Assembly: GCA_002317305.1 (NCBI GenBank)
Contig: DCIZ01000110.1
Span: 23,955-33,721 of the forward strand
Source: Campylobacter sp. UBA1713
GTDB taxonomy: Bacteria > Campylobacterota > Campylobacteria > Campylobacterales > Campylobacteraceae
DNA length: 9,767 nucleotides
Reading direction: 5' to 3'
Under the pieces are notes generated by a model. The model was not told the origin of the DNA. It did no database searches and saw nothing but the letters and a program-made list of their open reading frames with translations. Shown piece after piece: positions 5,637-9,767 of the stretch; position 1 is the stretch's first letter, and each line of letters starts with the position of its first letter. Both the position numbers and the translations under genes were made by a program.

Positions 5637-6549
5637 ATCCAAACTCTTTTTTTATGATGTCTTCATTTGTCGCCCAGTTTTTTCGGACTACAACCTCCAA
5701 ACGAAGCATCACTTTTTGCCCAAAAAGTCCCGCTATTAGCTTGCGCGCTTTTATGCCTATTCGCTTTATGGCGCCGCCATCTTTGCCTATCAAAATCGCC
5801 TTGTGGCTGGCTGTGTCGGTTACTATTTGCGCCTCTATTTCGACCACCTTTTCGCCCTCTTTTACACGCAAAATTCGCACGTCCGTGCAGTATGGAATCT
5901 CCTCGCTCACGCTGTCAAAAACCGCCTCTAAAATGAAGTCTCGGGCGATATCTTTTGTGTTAGCCGTGCTTAAATTTTCCGTGTCATAAAAGTAAGGATG
6001 CGTTGGCAACAAGCGAACTATCTCGTCAAGCAACGGCTTTTTGTAGGCGTTTTTTTTGACACTCACAGGCACGATGGCGGCAAATTTGTCTGCATGCGCG
6101 CTGTAAAGCGAGAGTTTTGCAAAAAGCTGCTCTTTTGTGGCGAGGTCTACTTTTGTGAGTGCGATGATGTGCGGCATTTTTGCGTTTAGGCTTAAAAAAA
6201 ACTCATAGTCGTCAAGCGTGTCAAAGACAGAGGCGCAAAACAGGACCAAGTCGCCATCGCCTACGGATTTGATGGCAGTTTCGTTCATGAGTTTGTTCAT
6301 GGTGCGCTCACTTTTGTTGAGTCCGGGCGTATCAACAAACACAGCTTGTGCGTTTTCGTGCATGACGATTCCGGCGATCTTTCGGCGTGTGGCGTTTTGT
6401 TTGTGGCTAACAAAGGCAATTTTCTCGCCAAGCAAAAAATTTAGCAGCGAGCTTTTGCCCGAATTTGTCCGTCCTATCAAATTTACAAAACCGCTTTTTG
6501 TGGCTTGTGCGGCTTGTGCAGCGGTTTTTTCGGTGGTTTTTTCGTTCAT
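5629..6549 (-). CDS. era: GTPase Era
   Basis: Era is an essential GTP-binding protein that binds the 3' end of 16S rRNA and helps mature the 30S subunit. The 306-residue product has G1 GRTNSGKS (26-33), a switch I stretch ATRRKIAG (53-60), G3 DTPG (73-76), G4 TKVD (132-135), G5 region PVSVKK (161-166), and the C-terminal KH domain with GKDGGAIKRIG (255-265). G1 usually reads GRPNVGKS, so this is a mild variant that keeps GxxxxGKS. Residues 1-18 are a Lys/Thr/Ala-rich extension not seen in most Era proteins. The start is ATG 6549 because AAGGA (6555-6559) is 5 nt upstream; a TTG directly before it is less likely. It lies 51 bp after mqnE with no clear promoter between, and its end overlaps orf402, so the three are probably one transcript. 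In C. jejuni era follows hslU instead (from memory), so the upstream neighbour differs. Confidence 0.97.
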   Translation of the reverse strand: MNEKTTEKTAAQAAQATKSGFVNLIGRTNSGKSSLLNFLLGEKIAFVSHKQNATRRKIAGIVMHENAQAVFVDTPGLNKSERTMNKLMNETAIKSVGDGDLVLFCASVFDTLDDYEFFLSLNAKMPHIIALTKVDLATKEQLFAKLSLYSAHADKFAAIVPVSVKKNAYKKPLLDEIVRLLPTHPYFYDTENLSTANTKDIARDFILEAVFDSVSEEIPYCTDVRILRVKEGEKVVEIEAQIVTDTASHKAILIGKDGGAIKRIGIKARKLIAGLFGQKVMLRLEVVVRKNWATNEDIIKKEFGYE

Positions 6550-6600
6550 CAAAGTCCTTTTTTTGTGAAATTTATTGCATTTTGCTTTCTAAAACCAAAT

Positions 6601-7680
6601 TTAAAAAACGCAAATTTCGTTGTAGAGAGAATCGCGCTCAACCGCCCTAAAACCGCTCGTCTGAATGAGCTCCACAAACTCTTTCATCATTAGTCCGTTT
6701 CTGCTCTTTGCACCGCCCGCACTTTGTATGCTTTCAAGCTCTATAGTCCCGTCCAGGTCATCTGCGCCGAAGTTTTGCGCCACAAGTGCTAGGTTTAGTG
6801 TCGTAGTCGCCCAGTAAGACTTTATGTGCGAAAAGTTGTCTAGCAAAATCCGCGCCACCGCAAAAGTCTTTAGAATCTCCTCGCTACCTAGCACGCCTTT
6901 TACGTCTAAAAAGTTGTTTTGTCGCTGAAAAACTAGCGGTATAAAGGCGTTAAAACCGCCGCCGTTGCCGCGCGCTAGACTGGTGTCTTGCACGTCGCGA
7001 AGGCGAAGCATGTGGTCTGTTCGGTGCTCGCGGGTTTCGACGTGTCCAAAAAGCATCGTGGCGTTGCTCTGCCGCCCTTTTTCGTGCCAAAGCGAGTGAA
7101 TTTGTAGCCACTCTTTTGAGCTCACTTTGCCGCCACAAATTCGCTTTCTGACCGCTTCGTCAAAAATTTCAGCACCGCCACCTGGCATGGAATCTACGCC
7201 ATATTCTAACATTTTTTGCACCAACGCCTCAAAGGTAAAACCAAATTTTTTCGCCAAAAAATTCACTTCAGCGGCGGTCATCGCCTTTACGTGAGCCTCT
7301 GGAAAGCGGCTTTTTATGAGTCTAAAAATCTCAAAATACCACTCGAGCGACTTGTTTGGGCTGTGTGCGCTAACTATGTGAAACTCTTTTACGCCACGCG
7401 CCACGCACTCTTCTACGATGGCGAGAATCTCCTCGTGGGTCATCTCGTATGGGTTTGGGTTTTTTCGGCTAGCGCTAAATGCGCAAAATTTGCACGAGTC
7501 GGCACATATGTTGGTGGGATTTATGTGGCGATTGTGGTTGAAAAAGACTTTGTCGTGGTGTTTTTCGCGGCGAATGGCATCGGCAAATTTGCCTAGCGTA
7601 AAGAGGTCAAGCTCCCAAAGTTTCACGCCATCTTCGTAGTCTAGCCGCGTTTTTGTTTCTAGTTTTTCTATCAAATTCAT
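6601..7680 (-). CDS. mqnE: Aminofutalosine synthase MqnE (radical SAM)
   Basis: MqnE joins 3-[(1-carboxyvinyl)oxy]benzoate with the adenosyl group of SAM to form aminofutalosine, an early step of the futalosine route to menaquinone, the quinone used by Campylobacter for respiration. The 359-residue product has the radical-SAM cluster motif CADSCKFC (Cys59, Cys63, Cys66) right after NRHINPTN, the form typical of MqnE; the related MqnC usually has DRNINYTN before the motif. MPGGGAEIF and the C-terminal SIQSAGGAKS block also fit the MqnE/MqnC/CofH group. Start ATG 7680 has AGGAG (7687-7691) 6 nt upstream. It heads the mqnE-era-orf402 cluster and is divergent from hemJ. Other mqn genes are outside the window. 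Confidence 0.93.
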   Translation of the reverse strand: MNLIEKLETKTRLDYEDGVKLWELDLFTLGKFADAIRREKHHDKVFFNHNRHINPTNICADSCKFCAFSASRKNPNPYEMTHEEILAIVEECVARGVKEFHIVSAHSPNKSLEWYFEIFRLIKSRFPEAHVKAMTAAEVNFLAKKFGFTFEALVQKMLEYGVDSMPGGGAEIFDEAVRKRICGGKVSSKEWLQIHSLWHEKGRQSNATMLFGHVETREHRTDHMLRLRDVQDTSLARGNGGGFNAFIPLVFQRQNNFLDVKGVLGSEEILKTFAVARILLDNFSHIKSYWATTTLNLALVAQNFGADDLDGTIELESIQSAGGAKSRNGLMMKEFVELIQTSGFRAVERDSLYNEICVF

Positions 7681-7719
7681 CTTTTGCTCCTGTTTTTTGT
7701 TTGCAACTTAAAATTTGGC

Positions 7720-7725
7720 ATTTTA
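7720..7725 (-). promoter_or_regulatory. Likely mqnE -10 box
   Basis: TAAAAT on the minus strand, preceded by GT and T/A-rich sequence, 39 nt upstream of the mqnE ATG. It would drive mqnE-era-orf402. Confidence 0.4.
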
Positions 7726-7748
7726 ACAAAATTAAATTTTATTTTAGC

Positions 7749-7754
7749 TAAAAT
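7749..7754 (+). promoter_or_regulatory. Likely hemJ -10 box, left of the MITE
   Basis: TTTTAGC-TAAAAT places a -10 at 7749-7754 and a start near 7761, directly at the left edge of the MITE-like element. If used, the hemJ mRNA carries the entire element in a leader of about 190 nt. Confidence 0.4.
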
Positions 7755-7764
7755 CTTGACTTTA

Positions 7765-7930
7765 GGGCATCTCTAAAAACTAGTTTGGCTCAATTTCGAG
7801 AAATGTTTTTAGCGATTTTTTTGTTTTAAAACGAGGAGCATAGCATGCCTATGTAACGAGTTTTAAGGCAAAAAAGCGCAAAAACAGGCTCGAAAGTGAG
7901 CCACTGATTAAGTAGTTTTTAGAGATGCCC
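7765..7930. mobile_element. 166-bp MITE-like element with 18-bp terminal inverted repeats
   Basis: GGGCATCTCTAAAAACTA (7765-7782) and its exact reverse complement (7913-7930) bound the element, and TTTA flanks it on both sides (7761-7764, 7931-7934), as a target duplication would. The interior is also largely self-complementary: GGCTC/GAGCC, CTCGAAA-like arms, TGTTTTT-A-GCG against GCGC-AAAAACA, TTAAAAC/GTTTTAA, and CATAG/CTATG at the tip. It has no transposase frame. The ends (GGGCATCTCTAAAAA) resemble those of IS5-family elements, so I infer a non-autonomous derivative moved by such a transposase elsewhere in the genome. It splits hemJ from its likely promoter. Confidence 0.85.
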
Positions 7931-7954
7931 TTTAATCTCACACAAGGAGTTTTT

Positions 7955-8398
7955 ATGAGCGCAGAAGTATATCTGTGGGTAAAGTGGTTTCACTACTTGT
8001 CGTTTATCTCGTGGATGGCGATGCTTTTCTACCAGCCACGTCTCTACGTGCATCATGTAGAAAATTTGGAGAAAAAGGAGTATTGTAGTGTTATTTTAAA
8101 GCAAGAGAGGCTACTTTACAACGGCATCGGCTGGATAGCGATGTTTGGTGCGATTCTCTCAGGTGTCGCCATCATCGTTTGGGGTCCAAAAAACCTAATG
8201 GCGATGGGGTATTTTCACGTGAAGTTGCTTTGCGTGGTTTTGCTCGTGGCGTATCATCTTAGTCTCGGGCATTTTTACAAACAGCTACTAAACGGCACGT
8301 GTAAAAAGAGTGGCAAATTTTTCCGCTACTACAACGAACTCCCCACACTCATCATGTTTGTCATCATTTGGGCGATGGTGGTAAAGGCAAATTTGTAA
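7955..8398 (+). CDS. hemJ: Protoporphyrinogen IX oxidase HemJ
   Basis: HemJ is the membrane enzyme that oxidises protoporphyrinogen IX to protoporphyrin IX, the penultimate step of heme synthesis, in bacteria without HemG or HemY. The 147-residue product has about four membrane segments (about 9-27, 57-77, 86-105, 129-145). Family residues are visible: WVKWFHYLSFISW with the conserved His13, HVKLLCVVLL with the conserved Lys90, and the C-terminal RYYNELPTL. ATG 7955 is chosen because AAGGAG (7944-7949) lies 5 nt upstream; an in-frame ATG at 7925 lies inside the MITE end and would add ten residues with no ribosome binding site. The nearby element supplies most of the leader. Confidence 0.9.
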   Translation: MSAEVYLWVKWFHYLSFISWMAMLFYQPRLYVHHVENLEKKEYCSVILKQERLLYNGIGWIAMFGAILSGVAIIVWGPKNLMAMGYFHVKLLCVVLLVAYHLSLGHFYKQLLNGTCKKSGKFFRYYNELPTLIMFVIIWAMVVKANL

Positions 8399-8465
8399 GC
8401 TTTCAAAGTGCGTTCGTAATGCAGAATGCGGAGTGCGGATTTTGCGATTCTACAGAATCGTCAAA

Positions 8466-8619
8466 CAACGCCGTCATTCGCAAGGGAGCTAGCGACCGAA
8501 GAATCCCCTGAAATTTAAGCGAGTAGAATCTATAAATTTACGCAAAAGCAAATTTGCAGATTCTACGCTCTCGCCATGCAGGGATTCTTCCTTCGCCTTC
8601 CTTGCGAATGACGGCGTTG
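8466..8619. repeat. 154-bp nested palindrome made of two inverted dispersed repeats
   Basis: The outer arms CAACGCCGTCATTCGCAAGG (8466-8485) and their exact complement (8600-8619) enclose GAAGAATCCCCTG (8498-8510)/CAGGGATTCTTC (8579-8590) and GTAGAATCT (8523-8531)/AGATTCTAC (8558-8566). Each half is a copy of the repeat at 46-91: 8466-8510 reversed and 8579-8619 forward. It fills most of the gap between hemJ and the convergent nitrilase-like gene and could end transcription from both sides, though no T-run follows. The flanks 8411-8450 carry GTGCGTTC and ATGCGGAGTGCGGA words seen again at 9511-9584. Confidence 0.8.
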
Positions 8620-8669
8620 ATTCTGCGATTCTTTGCATTTTGTTTTTCGCACGCTCGCCACCAAATTTT

Positions 8670-9443
8670 CTAAAAAAACGAAAACTTCCACATGTTTTTT
8701 GCGTTTGTGAGCATCTCTTTTGAGATGTCGCAAATGAGCAGTCCTTCATTTCCCTCCAAGCTGTCGACTATTAAGCCGTTTGGATCGACTAGCATTGAGT
8801 TGCCGTAAAATTCGCTTTCGGCTTCTTCAAATTTGGCTTTGCCCAGTCTGTTTGCGCGCAAAATGTAGACGTTGTTTGTAAACGCCCTCGTTACCAAAAG
8901 CGCATTCCATCGCGCGATGGAGTTTAGCGTGCACGCTGTCGGCACCAAAACGCAGTCTGGTCGCAGCTTCATCAGCTCTATCCACGCCTTGTCAAAGTGC
9001 GTCTCAAACCCAAACATCACCGCAAATTTAAAGCCGTCTATCTTAAAATTCATAAATTTAAAGTCGCGATTCTTGTTTGCAAAAAACGCCGCTTCGTCCC
9101 AGTGCGGGTAGTTTATGAGTGCCGTTTGTTCCACGCTTTCAAAGGCGTTTGGCGTGAATTTTGCCACCACTTTAAAGGGCTTGTCGCCACGAAAGATGAC
9201 CATCGGGACGACTATGGTGAGCTCATGTTTTTTTGCCAACTCTTCTAAGATGAGGCGTTTTATGTGCGTTTGTTCACGGAGGATGGAGGTGGGAATGGTG
9301 AGCATGTCGGTAAAGAAAGAATTTATGATATACTCGCCTATCAAGACAAGGCTAGCACCACGACTTTTAGCGGCGCTTAAGTATTGGCTGATGCGTGAGT
9401 CGTTGATGCCGAGTGTGTAGAGTTGTAGTATACAAGCTTTCAT
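8670..9443 (-). CDS. Nitrilase-superfamily protein, probably catalytically inactive
   Basis: The 257-residue protein has the carbon-nitrogen hydrolase fold pattern: an N-terminal strand ACILQLYT, the LVLIGEY segment with the catalytic-type Glu37, INYPHWDEAAFF where the R-K-x-H-L lysine block belongs, FKFAVMFGFETHF (138-150) where the nucleophile elbow (ICYDxRFPE) belongs, and CVLVPTA and ALLVTRAFTNNVYILRANRLG, typical of the C-terminal half (RAxENxxYvxxaNrxG). The Cys position reads Gly145 (codon GGG, 9009-9011), and the Lys position reads Asn/Tyr. So only Glu of the Glu-Lys-Cys triad remains by my alignment. The frame is intact and well preserved, which argues for a kept non-enzymatic role rather than decay. 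Start ATG 9443 has GAG 5 nt and AGGA 10 nt upstream; an upstream in-frame ATG at 9488 adds 15 unlikely residues. It is monocistronic. Confidence 0.82.
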   Translation of the reverse strand: MKACILQLYTLGINDSRISQYLSAAKSRGASLVLIGEYIINSFFTDMLTIPTSILREQTHIKRLILEELAKKHELTIVVPMVIFRGDKPFKVVAKFTPNAFESVEQTALINYPHWDEAAFFANKNRDFKFMNFKIDGFKFAVMFGFETHFDKAWIELMKLRPDCVLVPTACTLNSIARWNALLVTRAFTNNVYILRANRLGKAKFEEAESEFYGNSMLVDPNGLIVDSLEGNEGLLICDISKEMLTNAKNMWKFSFF

Positions 9444-9520
9444 AAAAACTCTTTCCTTTTTGTTTTTTTGTTGTGGCAAATTTGCCAAAGTTGTGTTTTT
9501 ACACGCGTAGTGCGTTCAAA

Positions 9521-9584
9521 ATGCGGAGTGCGGAAGTTAAGCAAATACGCTTTTTTGCGAATTTCTGCATTCCGCATTCCGCAT
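9521..9584. repeat. Inverted repeat ATGCGGAGTGCGGAA / TTCCGCATTCCGCAT
   Basis: The arms at 9521-9535 and 9570-9584 match at 14 of 15 positions, with GCAAA/TTTGC pairing inside. The word ATGCGGAGTGCGGA also occurs at about 8427-8440, so this belongs to a dispersed family. Confidence 0.7.
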
Positions 9585-9608
9585 GTAAAAGCTAACGCTT
9601 TTTTGTTT

Positions 9609-9659
9609 GTCCCGCCGCCGTATTCTTTTTCGATAAATCTCAAAAGAATGCGGCGGGAC
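9609..9659. repeat. GC-rich hairpin with bulge
   Basis: GTCCCGCCGC (9609-9618) pairs with GCGGCGGGAC (9650-9659), and ATTCTTTT (9622-9629) with AAAAGAAT (9642-9649), with a 3-nt CGT bulge and a 12-nt loop. It stands out by GC content from its AT-rich surroundings. Confidence 0.75.
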
Positions 9660-9693
9660 GGGCGGACGGGGGCAAAGCCCCTGCGACCCCATT

Positions 9694-9720
9694 CGGAAAA
9701 CGGAAAACGGAAAACGGAAT
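9694..9720 (+). repeat. Heptamer tandem repeat CGGAAAA
   Basis: Three perfect CGGAAAA units (9694-9714) are followed by a partial CGGAAT. It is a slippage-prone microsatellite outside any gene. Confidence 0.85.
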
Positions 9721-9725
9721 TTAGG

Positions 9726-9749
9726 TAAATTCGCTTTTTAGCGAATTTA
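9726..9749. repeat. Perfect 10-bp hairpin TAAATTCGCT-tttt-AGCGAATTTA
   Basis: A 10-bp perfect stem with a 4-nt loop. The downstream T-run is short and interrupted (catttttgc), so it is only a weak terminator candidate for a gene outside the window. Confidence 0.6.
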
Positions 9750-9767
9750 AAGAAACATTTTTGCTTT

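Larger units (their letters stand above)
9444..9767. other. 324-bp gene-free stretch with repeats
   Basis: I see no credible gene here. It holds the upstream region of the nitrilase-like gene with a 14-bp palindrome TGGCAAATTTGCCA (9474-9487), a 64-bp inverted repeat (9521-9584), a GC-rich hairpin (9609-9659), a small GGGGC-aaa-GCCCC hairpin (9669-9681), a heptamer tandem repeat (9694-9720) and a perfect 10-bp hairpin (9726-9749). The short frames are low-complexity reads through these repeats. Confidence 0.7.

Noticed and set aside
5654..5989. Plus-strand frame opposite era
   Set aside because: It overlaps the era KH domain, has no recognisable family or Shine-Dalgarno site, and is explained by era codon bias.
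7925..7954. Upstream ATG (7925) as the hemJ start
   Set aside because: It lies in the MITE terminal repeat without a ribosome binding site, while ATG 7955 has AAGGAG at the right distance and fits HemJ length.
9474..9487. TGGCAAATTTGCCA palindrome upstream of the nitrilase-like gene as an operator
   Set aside because: CAAATTTG words are very common throughout this window, including inside genes, so a palindrome built on one is weak evidence.
9468..9728. Frames on both strands across the right-edge repeats
   Set aside because: They read through inverted repeats and the heptamer microsatellite; no family resemblance or start signal.

Overview
The window is AT-rich, full of CAAATTTG/AAATTT words, and its promoters show little more than a -10 (TATAAT/TAAAAT) with T/A-rich upstream sequence. 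Together with the gene set (Cgb-type globin, futalosine-route MqnE, HemJ, Era followed by a one-TM protein) this points to Campylobacterota, most likely the genus Campylobacter. I cannot name the species from sequence alone. It looks like ordinary chromosome with housekeeping genes, but the gaps between them are unusually rich in repeats, hairpins and gene remnants.

Layout from left to right: a repeat-bearing leader (1-274); hisD (+, histidine biosynthesis); a 520-bp gap holding two 176-bp direct repeats that look like duplicated 3' ends of a lost minus-strand gene, each with a terminator; prmC (-, release-factor methyltransferase, with a low-complexity insertion); a divergent promoter region with a palindromic operator; cgb (+, single-domain globin for NO detoxification) and its terminator; a 480-bp stretch that has its own promoter, a short frame broken at a T-run, several hairpins and a terminator (candidate small-RNA or small-peptide gene); then the minus-strand cluster mqnE-era-orf402 (menaquinone synthesis, ribosome-maturation GTPase, unknown membrane protein with a Gly/Phe/Arg repeat at its N-terminus).

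Between mqnE and the divergent hemJ (+, protoporphyrinogen oxidase) sits a 166-bp MITE-like element with 18-bp perfect terminal inverted repeats and matching TTTA flanks. It would become a long hairpin in the hemJ 5' leader. After hemJ comes a 154-bp nested palindrome built from two inverted copies of a dispersed repeat (a third copy is near the window start), then a minus-strand nitrilase-superfamily protein that appears to lack the catalytic Cys and Lys. The last 324 bp has no gene and is a series of inverted and short tandem repeats.

Functionally, mqnE (menaquinone), hemJ (heme) and cgb (heme protein) all relate to respiration and heme, but they are separate transcription units and I see no dedicated multi-gene system. 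The best candidates for undescribed biology are the 3960-4275 transcription unit, the cgb operator, the MITE leader of hemJ, the duplicated gene-end modules and the apparently inactive nitrilase homologue.
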